A DNA stretch of 64,000 nt from Phytophthora colocasiae (Eukaryota; Oomycota; Peronosporomycetes; Peronosporales; Peronosporaceae). Where the stretch lies: contig JAGKQI010000088.1 of assembly GCA_018806915.1 (NCBI GenBank), forward strand, positions 124,001-188,000. The letters are read 5' to 3'. Below are positions 32,328-44,850 of the stretch, one piece after another. The translations under genes were made by a program, and so were the position numbers. Position 1 is the first letter of the stretch. Every line of letters starts with the position of its first letter. The notes under the pieces are model-generated. The model did no database searches. It was not told the origin of the DNA and was given only the letters and a program-made list of their open reading frames with translations.

Positions 32328-32538
32328 CTACAAACCATAAAGAAAAAAAGGTCAAGTTAGCACTTTAAAACAGTAGTTTCACAAGTTCTACCCGTTCAAC
32401 CTTAGAAGGGTCGTTCACTTGTGCTAAATGGGCTCTTGCTCTCTGGAAGACCCATAGAATAGCGCTCCCGACGATCTCGTTCTCGCTACAATAAAAAATA
32501 ACAATAGAATTAGTGCCTTCTACGAAATTGCCTGTGTG

Positions 32539-32548
32539 TTCTACCTCG
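32539..32548. other. unoccupied MULE insertion site 1
   Basis: TTCTACCTCG occurs once here, with the same left flank (CCTGTGTG) as at the occupied sites and a right flank TTCTACCTTGTAGCAAAGT that partly matches theirs. It represents the state before the MULE inserted. Confidence 0.75.
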
Positions 32549-32550
32549 TT

Positions 32551-32928
32551 CTACCTTGTAGCAAAGTGCTCAGCCAATTTCGTAAACATGGCCGCCAGGA
32601 AGTCTGGCCAGGGGAACGATTCTACTGTGAGCAGTCTCGAGTAGAACACGAAGCATTCAGCTAGAGACCCAGCCACTGCCTTCCCCATAGCCTTAGGGTT
32701 CGTGTGCTGTGCTACCTGTAACTGTAGAGCCTTCACTTGGACTTCTAACTGGGCGAACTCCCTCAAATGGAGGTCGGTAGGAGCAGCCTCCACTCTACGA
32801 GGACTCAGAGCCAAGGGGAACTGATCATTAGGTGCTGCATGCTGTGAATCTGCCGCTGGATCCCCGTGGAACACTCGGTAGTGCGCGTGGGGCACTACGA
32901 AGCCTGCCAGCATTATTGTGGACTTCAT
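32551..32928 (-). repeat. module A, copy 2 (ORF of 125 codons)
   Basis: Complete frame of module A ending in KLAEHFATR and a stop. Its 5' side runs into a stretch with inverted CAACCAAT..TGAGA motifs that forms the promoter region of the CRN gene to its right. Product not recognised. Confidence 0.5.
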
Positions 32929-33096
32929 AATTGTATGGACATTTGTATGCTTGGTTTACAACCAATAGTCGATGAGATAAAGTAAGCTCGTAGCCGACAG
33001 ATTTTTACCTCAACGACGTGGCATCTCATATCATTGGTTGAAAATCGATGTCACACGCCTTCGTGTCCGCTTAGCCACAAATTCTTCTCCTTTCTC

Positions 33097-33112
33097 CCTC
33101 ATTCCAGAATCT
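33097..33112 (+). promoter_or_regulatory. oomycete initiator (CRN copy 1)
   Basis: CCTCATTCCAGAATCT matches 13 of 16 positions of GCTCATTYYNCAWTTT and lies 17 nt upstream of the ATG at 33129. Confidence 0.65.
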
Positions 33113-33128
33113 GCCGGCTCGAGGAAAG

Positions 33129-34865
33129 ATGGTGAACCTTTTCTGTGCGATTGTCGATAAGGGTAGAAACGTGTTTGAGGTGGACATCGCTGAAGACGCT
33201 TCGGTGTCAAAGTTGAAAGGAGTGATCAAAGAAAAAAGGAAGAATGCCTTGGATGGTGTCGACCCTGACGATCTGGAGCTCTTCCTGGCGAAGACGGAGG
33301 AGGCCGGCATGTGGCTAGGGCTAGACGAGGATGGCGCGGCATCAGTGGCGCTGGATGAAGAGGGGCACGCTCAATACTCCAACAAGAAGCTTGTGGGGAT
33401 GGGATCGTTGAAACGTATCAACAAGTGCGTCGGAATGCTCCCAGATCAGGACCAAGTTCACGTGCTGGTGAAGGTTCCGAAGCAGGATCAACAGTTGCGA
33501 GCTGAGAACGCTCACGATTCTTTTTCGAAGTGGCGAGAAACTAGCGTTAGCCGGATGCGGCTTGAAATGCTGCTTGAGCAGAATCTGGCCTCTTTAGCAC
33601 ACAAAGATTCAAAGTCCTACTCTGATGGGGCATTGGGTCAACTTGAGAAAACAAGATTGAAAAACGAAAATTTGATCATCGATGTTGCAGAAGTGGAGAA
33701 CGGAGAAGCATTTTGGTCGGAGGAAATTCAGATTCAATCCGATGCCTTTCGGGATGAGGCTGATTTTGACGCATTTATTACTCCTTTTTTCAGCAACGTA
33801 CTACACAGGTGTGGTATGGTTTTCGTCAATAGCGAGAAATATCAGTGGTTGTCTCAGTCTAAACTTGTGACCAAGAATACAGATCTCAAACCGGATGGAT
33901 TTGCGACCCACCGTGGGATGTTTCGCGCTAAGCCAGTACCAAATGATAAAGTGCAACGCCCGACCGGATTTCGATTTGGAGTAGCAGAGGAAGAGTTGTT
34001 CGACTGCCTCATTTTGTTTGAAAGCAAGCTCACTATAACTGAAGCTGCGTTTGGCCAAGTGGTACGATATCTGCAGAATCTTTGCCCCGATACGTCAGCA
34101 AGCGCTATTCTCTTTGACCCTCGCTCCTTTTGGTTGATCAAAAGCCACAAGTCTGTTGTTTTCAAAGTTCAAATAGCGAAGTGGGTCCACAAAGGCTCGA
34201 AAGCATTGTTTCAGGACTTTATTACTACCAACACATCTCCATGGGTGGCGTACTTAGCCAATGCCTGCTCTTCATTGGGCGTTGATGTGGTGGAGGGCGA
34301 TGCATTTCTCGGGCGTGGCGCATATGGACGCGTTTTTAAGGTAACTGGGCAAGGTCAGAAGGTTTTCGCGCTTAAAATCGTGGAGAAATCGCTCCATTAG
34401 ACGTCTTTATCAAGAGCAGAAGGCCTTGGCGAAAGCCCGTGACACAGGCTTGGCGATTAGTTCTGTGGGAGAGCCCATCGAAACTCCTGGTAGCGCAGCG
34501 TTGTTGCTGTTTCCTGTTGAAATCTCTACCTCACCCAACGGAACGACAGGAAGTACTAGACTTCTTTGGAATGTTATGGGGAGCTCCACGCGAAAGGCCT
34601 GATCCATGGAGATCCTCGCGTGCCAAATATGATCCTCGCTGGGAAAAAATTTCTCTGGATTGATCTTGTGGAAGTGATAGAAGCGACCCCCGCTTTGAAA
34701 CAACTTGATGCTGAAATTCTCACACGGTCCATCCTCAGTGTCTCTCGGACCGCTGAGCTGAACCCGGCGCTGAAGGATTTGATCGACAACTATGGCGAAA
34801 GCGCTACGGAAGCAAATGTCAACCATTTGGCCCGAAGTAGTGTGTCAGGATCTTGGGATTTTTAA
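33129..34865 (+). pseudogene. Crinkler (CRN) effector with kinase-like C-terminus, broken copy
   Basis: CRN family proteins of oomycetes enter host cells and act in the nucleus. This copy reads in frame from the ATG to 34400 (423 codons): an LFLAK-type N-terminus (ELFLAK), the HVLVKVP junction, a long central region, and the start of a protein-kinase-like domain (GRGAYGRVF). At about 34390 one extra base, relative to the copy at 45206-46939, causes a stop. The rest of the kinase-like domain (catalytic-loop HGDPRVPN) continues in other frames with further small shifts to 34865. The first ~50 residues differ clearly from the other copy, whereas the remainder is nearly identical. Confidence 0.9.
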
Positions 34866-35069
34866 ATTAGCTGCAAGTTTTAAAGGTGATAAACCGATCC
34901 AATGGTTTCTTTCGCACGACAATGGTGGTGAATTACCTTCCCTTTGAAGTTCAAAGGGATGGCAAAATGTTTCTCAGCGGCTAACATGTTGTAGCTTGTG
35001 CTTGAACCTGAATCAGAGCTGAGTCTCTATCAGTGAATGGAACTGTTCCAACAGGTTTCAGCCGAATTT

Positions 35070-35290
35070 TCAGGTCTTGCAGCAGCGCGTTTCACTTCGT
35101 TTGAGCTCATCCGTCTTGGTCTGCACAACTTGCTCGTGCATTTCATCAATTTGTTTTTCCACTTTCACTGTCAGTGAACTCGCAGATCCAGCCGCAGCTT
35201 TCGGGAACTCCACCAGCACTCCCACGAAGACTACTGTGAGGTAGTTGCGCACTGGATGGAATACGCACTTCTAAAAGATATTTTTAAGAT
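35070..35290 (-). repeat. module S, copy 1
   Basis: Mirror copy of 44800-45060. The small frame seen there (EKQIDEMHEQVVQTKTDELK) is present, but its ATG is changed to GTG here and the C-terminus reads differently after SETRCCKT. Product unknown. Confidence 0.4.
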
Positions 35291-35339
35291 TAAAACCATT
35301 CCTTTCAGCACAATGGACATGGCGGCAAGGCGGTTCCTT

Positions 35340-36474
35340 TAAAGCGTGACAATAGCTGAAAACCATTCGCGTTCGGTGTGTGCCAGTCTGCACAAAGCAA
35401 TCTATCCGTGTCACCTCCGTTTGGGTTCACACACCAGAAAATAACCCCACTGACACCGATATTCTTTGCGTATTCAGCGAAACGCGTCTGCCATTCCCAA
35501 TCCTTGGGATTCTCGTGAAGTCCTCCCCATTCTCCGAGTCACCAATGGCACGTCCGAGTGCTGCTTCAAATATCAAAGTGAGTTTCCCACACATGAGACA
35601 TATTCTCCGGGAAATCCTCCGCATTGAAATACGGCTGCCACGAGACCGCAGGCCCGTAAGTGAGGACAATACACGAGGCGATTGTTTGCATGTCTCGTGG
35701 TTCTTGAAAAAATACCTTCCAGGACGGGTTTTAGCTGGTCATGATCTTCATCAACCTTGGGAACAAGTTGCTGTGTAACCAGCACCGCAAAATTTCGCAC
35801 GAAGGCCCGAGGATCTTGATCGAGAATGTGATGCAGCAGTTGTCCATGCATCTCCAGCAAAGAATCAGGATAGGCGCCAGTCAGAGCCGTCATAGCACGC
35901 AAACTTGCCACAGCACTCTTGTCATCAACCAGTCGTTCATACAGCTCCGCACAGCGTGTCCACGCCTGTTGTGCATCTACGGCGTTCGCTACCGCAACTT
36001 CTAGCAACGAACATAAAGCTGTCGACTTTTCCTCAAGACTCCAATCGTCAGTACATCTTTCCGGAACGTCGTGGAGAATGACAGGAATGCTCTGGCCGCT
36101 TCAACTGCAGCCGAGCGTTCATCTTTATCTTCAGCTGAAAGCCCTTCAGGATCTGCTCCTGCAGCGAGGTGTCGTGCACAAGCAGCGACGGCATCGTCGC
36201 TAGCATCTGCAGCGTCAACGTCCTCGACGCTGGAAGCACCAAAGGTCCCGCCAAATGACCGAGAAGCTACAAACCATAAAGAAAAAGGTCAAGTTAGCAC
36301 TTTAAAACAGTAGTTTCACGTTCTACCCCGTTCAACCTTAGAAGGGTCGTTCACTTGTGCTAAATGGGCTCTTGCTCTCTGGAAGACCCGTAGAATAGCG
36401 CTCCCGACGATCTTGTTCTCGCTACAATAAAAAATAACAATAGAATTAGTACCTTCTACGAAATTGCCTGTGTG
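35340..36474 (-). pseudogene. INTS7-like/GH5 cellulase chimera, copy 2
   Basis: Reverse-orientation copy of 29337-30455. The INTS7-like part carries private frameshifts (near 36043, where extra bases interrupt the LRLSLEEK region, and near 36143). The GH5 part also has an extra change near 35537-35575. It is the most damaged of the three chimeras. Confidence 0.7.
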
Positions 36475-36484
36475 TTCTACCTCG

Positions 36485-38830
36485 GGAAAAGTGCGTCAAC
36501 AAAATTCGAATGGGGCGTCGGCAAAAGACAGAAATGGGCTTGAGCAAAATGCTGTGTAGCCAGCTTTTAACTACCGTACATGTAATTTTTGCTAACATCC
36601 ACAAACTAACACTCACAGCCTCACAAAGCATTAGGAAGGACGGTCGGGTGGGTGAAGCGAAACGCCGAAGATTTCTCGGCATCTCGACATCGTCATTTCC
36701 TGTAGCTCGGCACAGCGCTTACACGCACGTATCTCTCGAGGGTCACGCATGAATCCACAATAACTCGTACCGAGTTAAACTGAATCACACTGAATCCACA
36801 ATAACTCGTACCGAGTTAAACTGAATCACACTGAATCCACAATAACTCGTACCGAGTTAAACTGAATCACACTGAATCCACAATAACTCGTACCGAGTTA
36901 AACTGAATCACACTGAATCCACAATAACTCGTACCGAGTTAAACTGAATCACACTTAATCTACAATAACTTGCACCGAGTTAAACTGAATCACACTGAAG
37001 GTGTATTAATTCGCATGAACGCATACCAAAGGTGCACTAAAACTGAATTACATGGGAAAGTATTGAGATGCCATATATTGTAAATCGATCTCGAGGAGAT
37101 GTTTTAGAACTAGATCAATCAAGTAGTTCGTCTCGCAGCAATGCTTGGCATACGCGAAGGCCGGCCTATCCGACTTAGTGATCGTTGTAGAAATATAGAG
37201 AGGAACATCAAGCACATGCAACACGCGAACTTGATACTCGGTATCGGCTCGAAAAACCACGACAGCCTTCGATTTTTTCATCCACTTTGCTGTCCTCCTA
37301 ATCTCGTCATTTGGAGCTGCAATACTGTTCCTCGAAATAGTTAGAGAACGATATAAGACACGGGTCAGCTCTCCGTGAGGCTATAATGCGATCTTTAACC
37401 GCACAATACTCCATGCAATTCGCCGTAAAATGCATGTCCATAATTCCATCATGACACCCTGTGTAGCCTGAAGGTGCCTCGTCTTCTTGTGTACGTTGTA
37501 CAGGACGTGAAAGAAGCACATTAGTACTTACACTCACTAAATGCGTCCACGCTTCGCAGGGTGTTCAGTTGTGCATCTTCGGCATCACCCATTATGGCAT
37601 CAACGCTCAAACCCGTGCCGAAAACTCTCCGGTAAAGTTTCGCAATACTTCCAAACGCCATTTCATACTCGCGATGCGTTCGCTGACCAGGATAATCGCC
37701 ACTAGATGATACTTCCTCGATCGGTCCGAAAACCCGCAAGTTAGAACCGGGTAGCCTAAGTCGCTTAACTTGAACGTAGCGTCCGTGTGGAATAGCCGAA
37801 AATGCTCCGGACCTCACAGCTTGTGAACTTTAGTAAGCAGGCTAAGCGTCGATACACCTAGAACAAACGGATCTTCAGCACTTCTTTTTCCGATGCGAGG
37901 AAATCCATCGTCTTCAACATTCGGACCAAAGAGAAATGCTTTGCCATTGTCAATACCATCAACAAATGGATGCTCAACTGTTAGTTTCTTCACAGCTTCC
38001 CTTGTATTGCGAGACAGATTCGCACGTCGAAGCCTTTTAACACAGTCAGCGATTTGCGTCCTGGACGGGATGCCTAGTGTTTGTGTAGAAACCTCAGATG
38101 TGCGTCGAAAATTGCTCCAGATGCGACGAGGACGGACACCGAAAGAATCCATTTTTGCGACGTAAAGCCTTACTTCATCTGAAATAGGAACGCGGTGGGT
38201 GCCTGTGCATGGTCCTTCTCCGCGAAAATGCGCTTTTCCGTTAGAAACCACGCGCAACGCTGACTTTGATGCACACGTCCAGTATTTCCACTGCACACTG
38301 CACTGAGAGCCGTCGTGTGCAGTCTCGATTGCCGCGCAACTTGGGCTGATGCATTCGAGTCTACGCTCGACCATTTCGTGATCGGCGTCACAAATCTGAC
38401 AGTTGAGATTCCGCTTCACGTAGATCCCTGAGCAGCAAAATGTCGAGGCCCGGTGCTTTTCAAACTTACCACTTGTTGCATGCTCAGCTAGTAGTTGCCA
38501 GGCAATGCGTGGCATTTCCCTGACGAAATGGAAAGTGGAAGCTTGGAGGTGCGAATTGGTCCTAAATTAACTCGGCACGAGTTTTGAGTCCATGTCTCGG
38601 ATTAACTCGGTCCGAGCAAATTTGAAATAGGTCGGCCCGAATAAACGGCGAGTTATTTTGAATCATGGAGCCTGGCTGTGCAATTTCAAATCTATTTTAC
38701 CGAGCCACCAAAATCTGTTTGCTTGCGCACTAAAACGTGGTGCTGCTTTTGCTGAAGCCTTTTTAGTTTTGCTGAGACCCAATCTCGTTTTGTTTTCGCA
38801 CCTAAAGGTGTTTGTTGGCACCCCGGTCTC
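36485..38830 (+). mobile_element. MULE copy M3 (2346 bp)
   Basis: Same element and the same 10-bp flanking repeat (TTCTACCTCG at 36475-36484 and 38831-38840). Six subterminal array units (36751-36998) explain the extra 120 bp relative to M1. A five-base deletion occurs at about 38584 in the other subterminal motif. Confidence 0.8.
37048..38515 (-). pseudogene. MULE transposase remnant in M3
   Basis: Same fragments as M1 (38515-37814, 37817-37521, 37281-37048) with the shared TGA after TKVHKL. One base is missing at about 37524 (TTAGTACTT against TTAGGTACTT). Confidence 0.8.
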
Positions 38831-38991
38831 TTCTACCTCGTTCTACTACTACTACATGTAAGTACCTTGTAGCAAAGTACCGCGTACTACATGTATTCGG
38901 TATTCTACGTTAGATCACGAAGTAATAATACTGTAGTATCTTGTAGGCCGTGAAAGAGAAGCTGATGTCATTGAAGCGTTGAAACACTTAT

Positions 38992-40555
38992 TCATTGCAC
39001 CTGCTCGGGATATGGAATACAAAGTGCATACTGCTCAATGGTTTGAGGTGTCTTCTTGGTGAAGCCGTCGTAGTTGTCTGGTGTAAGCAAAAAGAAGAGT
39101 CGATTGCCATTCGGACCCAGTTTCGCCAAATCATTTGCTGCCCCGTCCTTGATGGTATGCGTTTTTCCCACAGTCATCTGGAATCCACCGAACTCCGGCA
39201 TCCACGCATCAATAGCAGTATAGTTCGATGCCCGAGGCACGTACAGCTGATTTGCTTGTTGACCGTCTTCCACCCGCTCCACTATTTGCCGAGACAACGA
39301 TGACTTTGGGATTGTGATGAAATCGTCATTACCTGGGTTGTCTCGTTTGCGTTTCATCGCGTCGTGCATTCGCTTGTCGGTGCCAGGCAACAGAGAAAAC
39401 CTGAAATCTGTACCTCCAAGTCTGACTATTGTACCACATACTAGAATCTCATCAGTTAGGGAATAGGGGACTACTGATCTGCCATTCGTCAAAAAGATAG
39501 CACGCCATGCAAGCCCTCGCATCTTCTCCTGCATGGTTCGTTTCTTGTTCCACTTTGCATTGGCAAGTGAGCGAGCGGTCGCTGTCGCTTCCGTCGGTTG
39601 TAGCTTCTCCAGGAATATTTTCTTCTCGTCCTCGAACCTAGCGTCCTTCTCAGCCTCCGTCGTAGCGTCCTTCCAGACACGCCCTTCCATCACACAAAAT
39701 GCATACAGCAGCGCTTCCCATGCTCCCCGCGATCCACGCTCCGCTCCTGAGGCTAGCTGAGTCGCGTACTGGAATGACTGTAGACGATCTTGAGCCAGCA
39801 CGATTACGTCACCGAAGATAGCGCCCCACTTGCTTTCGTCTTGCGTTCCCGGCTGAAACCCCAGCAACACCGAGTGGTAAACCAAGCTGTTCAGGTACAC
39901 CACGTCACCTGGTCGTTGCACGAGTACTGCCGCGCCACTTGTACTCAGCATCCGGTTGAAGGAGTCAACCTTGGACGCCCATTTAAACATCGGCTTGATG
40001 TTGGGGGGAAAGAAGACCCAAATCTTGAAGCAGGTGTTTGCGCAAGGAGGAATGTAGCTAATCACTCGGCCGTGATCCACGTGAACGGCGGACTCGCGGT
40101 TTCCAGCCTGCAACCAATACTCCGGGGTAAACGTACCCTTCGTCGGTCTTGAACTTCATTTTGGTGTAGTACCCGGGTAGCTGTGCAGTGTACTGATCCG
40201 GTGGAGACTGCCGTTTTGCCGCCCATTCCTTGTGAACGCCCTCCTTGATGTAGGCGATAATATCGTTCGTCTTGAGCAGATTCTTCATATGCATAGCATC
40301 ATCTGGTAGCGTGGGGAGGCCACGGAAGCCTGCAACGTCGTTGCACGCGTCTCGAAAAACCAGCGCTGGAGCTTGACTTTCCACTGCGAAGGTCCAATCG
40401 AAGCCGCCATCGACGTAGCGGTCAATAGACGTCGCAAGGAGTCTGTAGACGTCATGCAGACGGTAGGTCGTACTGCCGTAGTTACCGCTGCTCACCAGGG
40501 AGCGCAGCTCAGTGAGCAGGCCGCTGTGCGGCGCGGCGGCAGGTTTGGGGCGAGG
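38992..40555 (-). pseudogene. JmjC-like copy 3 fused in frame to the endonuclease-fold fragment
   Basis: The JmjC-like gene begins near 40555 and carries one frame break at about 40127 (GGGTAAACG against GGGGGGTAAACG in copy 1). From 40113 onward a single frame runs through H-V-D-H-G, PGDVVYLNSLVYHSVLL and the basic tail up to QEKMR. It then passes at about 39523, without a stop, into GLAWRAIFLTNGRSVV and the whole endonuclease-fold fragment, ending at 38992 (373 codons). This copy forms the spacer and inner edge of the 19-kb palindrome. The fusion point coincides with the palindrome hinge. Confidence 0.6.
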
Positions 40556-40557
40556 GC

Positions 40558-41076
40558 TTGCATGGCGTGCTATCTTTGACGAATGGCAGATCAGTAGTCC
40601 CCTATTCCCTAACTGATGAGATTCTAGTATGTGGTACAATAGTCAGACTTGGAGGTACAGATTTCAGGTTTTCTCTGTTGCCTGGCACCGACAAGCGAAT
40701 GCACGACGCGATGAAACGCAAACGAGACAACCCAGGTAATGACGATTTCATCACAATCCCAAAGTCATCGTTGTCTCGGCAAATAGTGGAGCGGGTGGAA
40801 GACGGTCAACAAGCAAATCAGCTGTACGTGCCTCGGGCATCGAACTATACTGCTATTGATGCGTGGATGCCGGAGTTCGGTGGATTCCAGATGACTGTGG
40901 GAAAAACGCATACCATCAAGGACGGGGCAGCAAATGATTTGGCGAAACTGGGTCCGAATGGCAATCGACTCTTCTTTTTGCTTACACCAGACAACTACGA
41001 CGGCTTCACCAAGAAGACACCTCAAACCATTGAGCAGTATGCACTTTGTATTCCATATCCCGAGCAGGTGCAATGA
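40558..41076 (+). pseudogene. restriction-endonuclease-fold fragment, copy 4
   Basis: Same frame as the other copies, here open for 172 codons because a two-base difference joins it to upstream codons. Reads YVPRASNYTAIDAW and FQMTVGKTHTI unchanged. Confidence 0.45.
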
Positions 41077-41237
41077 ATAAGTGTTTCAACGCTTCAATGA
41101 CATCAGCTTCTCTTTCACGGCCTACAAGATACTACAGTATTATTACTTCGTGATCTAACGTAGAATACCGAATACATGTAGTACGCGGTACTTTGCTACA
41201 AGGTACTTACATGTAGTAGTAGTAGAACGAGGTAGAA

Positions 41238-43586
41238 GAGACTGGGTGCCAACAAACACCTTTAGGTGCGAAAACAAAACGAGATTGGGTCTCAGCAAAA
41301 CTAAAAGGCTTCAGCAAAAGCAGCACCACGTTTTAGTGCGCAAGCAAACAGATTTTGGTGGCTCGGTAAAATAGATTTGAAATTGCACAGCCAGGCTCCA
41401 TGATTCAAAATAACTCGCCGTTTATTCGGGCCGACCTATTTCAAATTTGCTCGGACCGAGTTAATCCGAGACATGGACTCAAAAAAACTCGTGCCGAGTT
41501 AATTTAGGACCAATTCGCACCTCCAAGCTTCCACTTTCCATTTCGTCAGGAAATGCCGCATTGCCAGCCTGGCAACTACTAGCTGAGCATGCAACAAGTG
41601 GTAAGTTTGAAAAGCACCGGGCCTCGACATTTTGCTGCTCAGGATCTACGTGAAGCGAAATCTCAACTGTCAGATTTGTGACGCTGATCACGAAATGGTC
41701 GAGCGTAGACTCGAATGCATCAGCCCAAGTTGCGCGGCAATCGAGACTGCACACGACGGCTCTCAGTGCAGTGTGCAGTGGAAATACTGGACGTGTGCAT
41801 CAAAGTCAGCGTTGCGCGTGGTTTCTAACGGAAAAGCGCATTTTCGCGGAGAAGGACCATGCACAGGCACCCACCGCGTTCCTATTTCAGATGAAGTAAG
41901 GCTTTACGTCGCAAAATGGATTCTTTCGGTGTCCGTCCTCGTCGCATCTGGAGCAATTTTCGACGCACATCTGAGGTTTCTACACAAACACTAGGCATCC
42001 CGTCCAGGACGCAAATCGCTGATCTGTGTTAAAAGGCTTCGACGTGCGAATCTGTCTCGCAATACAAGGGAAGCTGTGAAGAAACTAACAGTTGAGCATC
42101 CATTTGTTGATGGTATTGACAATGGCAAAGCATTTCTCTTTGGTCCGAATGTTGAAGACGATGGATTTCCTCGCATCGGAAAAAGAAGTGCTGAAGATCC
42201 GTTTGTTCTAGGTGTATCGACGCTTAGCCTGCTTACTAAAGTTCACAAGCTGTGAGGTCCGGAGCATTTTCGGCTATTCCACACGGACGCTACGTTCAAG
42301 TTAAGCTGACTTAGGCTACCCGGTTCTAACTTGCGGGTTTTCGGACCGATCGAGGAAGTATCATCTAGTGGCGATTATCCTGGTCAGCGAACGCATCGCG
42401 AGTATGAAATGGCGTTTGGAAGTATTGCGAAACTTTACCGGAGAGTTTTCGGCACGGGTTTGAGCGTTGATGCCATAATGGGTGATGCCGAAGATGCACA
42501 ACTGAACACCCTGCGAAGCGTGGACGCATTTAGTGAGTGTAAGTACCTAATGTGCTTCTTTCACGTCCTGTACAACGTACACAAGAAGACGAGGCACCTT
42601 CAGGCTACACAGGGTGTCATGATGGAATTATGGACATGCATTTTACGGCGAATTGCATGGAGTATTGTGCGGTTAAAGATCGCATTATAGCCTCACGGAG
42701 AGCTGACCCGTGTCTTATATCGTTCTCTAACTATTTCGAGGAACAGTATTGCAGCTCCAAATGACGAGATTAGGAGGACAGCAAAGTGGATGAAAAAATC
42801 GAAGGCTGTCGTGGTTTTTCGAGCCGATACCGAGTATCAAGTTCGCGTGTTGCATGTGCTTGATGTTCCTCTCTATATTTCTACAACGATCACTAAGTCG
42901 GATAGGCCGGCCTTCGCGTATGCCAAGCATTGCTGCGAGACGAACTACTTGATTGATCTAGTTCTAAAACATCTCCTCGAGATCGATTTACAATATATGG
43001 CATCTCAATACTTTCCCATGTAATTCAGTTTTAGTGCACCTTTGGTATGCGTTCATGCGAATTAATACACCTTCAGTGTGATTCAGTTTAACTCGGTGCA
43101 AGTTATTGTAGATTAAGTGTGATTCAGTTTAACTCGGTACGAGTTATTGTGGATTCAGTGTGATTCAGTTTAACTCGGTACGAGTTATTGTGGATTCAGT
43201 GTGATTCAGTTTAACTCGGTACGAGTTATTGTGGATTCAGTGTGATTCAGTTTAACTCGGTACGAGTTATTGTGGATTCAGTGTGATTCAGTTTAACTCG
43301 GTACGAGTTATTGTGGATTCATGCGTGACCCTCGAGAGATACGTGCGTGTAAGCGCTGTGCCGAGCTACAGGAAATGACGATGTCGAGATGCCGAGAAAT
43401 CTTCGGCGTTTCGCTTCACCCACCCGACCGTCCTTCCTAATGCTTTGTGAGGCTGTGAGTGTTAGTTTGTGGATGTTAGCAAAAATTACATGTACGGTAG
43501 TTAAAAGCTGGCTACACAGCATTTTGCTCAAGCCCATTTCTGTCTTTTGCCGACGCCCCATTCGAATTTTGTTGACGCACTTTTCC
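41238..43586 (-). mobile_element. MULE copy M4 (2349 bp)
   Basis: Reverse-orientation copy flanked by CGAGGTAGAA (41228-41237 and 43587-43596). Six array units at 43076-43320, as in M3. The left end is slightly shorter (GAGACTGGGTGCC). Confidence 0.8.
41556..43023 (+). pseudogene. MULE transposase remnant in M4
   Basis: The most fragmented copy: the N-terminal ATG region is altered (GCCGCATTGCCAGCC), single-base losses occur at about 41641 and 41915, and an inserted base at about 42022 adds a stop. It still carries the shared TGA, and MGDAEDAQ and CFFHVLYN further on. Confidence 0.8.
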
Positions 43587-43649
43587 CGAGGTAGAACACA
43601 CAGGCAATTTCGTAGAAGGTACTAATTCTATTGTTATTTTTTATTGTAG

Positions 43650-44769
43650 CGAGAACAAGATCGTCGGGAGCGCTATTCTACGGGTCTTCCAGAGAGCAAG
43701 AGCCCATTTAGCACAAGTGAACGACCCTTCTAAGGTTGAACGGGGTAGAACGTGTGAAACTACTGTTTTAAAGTGCTAACTTGACATTTTTTTCTTTATG
43801 GTTTGTAGCTTCTCGGTCATTTGGCGGGACCTTTGGTGCTTCCAGCGTCGAGGACGTTGACGCTGCAGATGCTAGCGACGATGCCGTCGCTGCTTGTGCA
43901 CGACACCTCGCTGCAGGAGCAGATCCTGAAGGGGCTTTCAGCTGAAGATAAAGATGAACGCTCGGCTGCAGTTGAAGCGGCCAGAGCATTCCTGTCATTC
44001 TCCACGACGTTCCGGAAAGATGTACTGAGGTTGAGTCTTGAGGAAAAGTCGACAGCTTTATGTTCGTTGCTAGAAGTTGCGGTAGCGAACGCCGTAGATG
44101 CACAACAGGCGTGGACACGCTGTGCGGAGCTGTATGAACGACTGGTTGATGACAAGAGTGCTGTGGCAAGTTTGCGTGCTATGACGGCTCTGACTGGCGC
44201 CTATCCTGATTCTTTGCTGGAGATGCATGGACAACTGCTGCATCACATTCTCGATCAAGATCCTCGGGCCTTCGTGCGAAATTTTGCGGTGCTGGTTACA
44301 CAGCAACTTGTTCCCAAGGTTGATGAAGATCATGACCAGCTAAAACCCGTCCTGGAAGGTATTTTTTCAAGAACCACGAGACATGCAAACAATCGCCTCG
44401 TGTATTGTCCTCACTTACGGGCCTGCGGTCTCGTGGCAGCCGTATTTCAATGCGGAGGATTTCCCGGAGAATATGTCTCATGTGTGGGAAACTCACTTTG
44501 GATATTTGAAGCAGCACTCGGACGTGCCATTGGTGATCGGAGAATGGGGAGGACTTCACGAGAATCCCAAGGATTGGGAATGGCAGACGCGTTTCGCTGA
44601 ATACGCAAAGAATATCGGTGTCAGTGGGGTTATTTTCTGGTGTGTGAACCCAAACGGAGGTGACACGGATAGATTGCTTTGTGCAGACTGGCACACACCG
44701 AACGCGAATGGTTTTCAGCTATTGTCACGCTTTAAAGGAACCGCCTTGCCGCCATGTCCATTGTGCTGA
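43650..44769 (+). pseudogene. INTS7-like/GH5 cellulase chimera, copy 3
   Basis: Practically identical to copy 1 (29337-30455), including the junction at SRTTRH/ANNRLV and the two-base loss after VYCPH. The GH5 frame again ends at PPCPLC and a stop at 44767-44769. Confidence 0.75.
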
Positions 44770-44850
44770 AAGGAATGGTTTTAATCTTAAAAAATATCTT
44801 TTAGAAGTGCGTATTCCATCCAGTGCGCAACTACCTCACAGTAGTCTTTC

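Larger units (their letters stand above)
30506..39520 (+). repeat. 19-kb palindrome, left arm
   Basis: A 9.0-kb arm whose modules (INTS7-like minus, empty MULE site, module A, CRN plus, module S, GH5/INTS7 chimera minus, MULE M3, endonuclease-fold fragment) recur in mirror order at 40550-49555. The outer limit is GGAATTCCCATG inside the INTS7-like gene. The inner limit is GCAAGCCCTCGC at the edge of the JmjC-like spacer. Confidence 0.85.
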
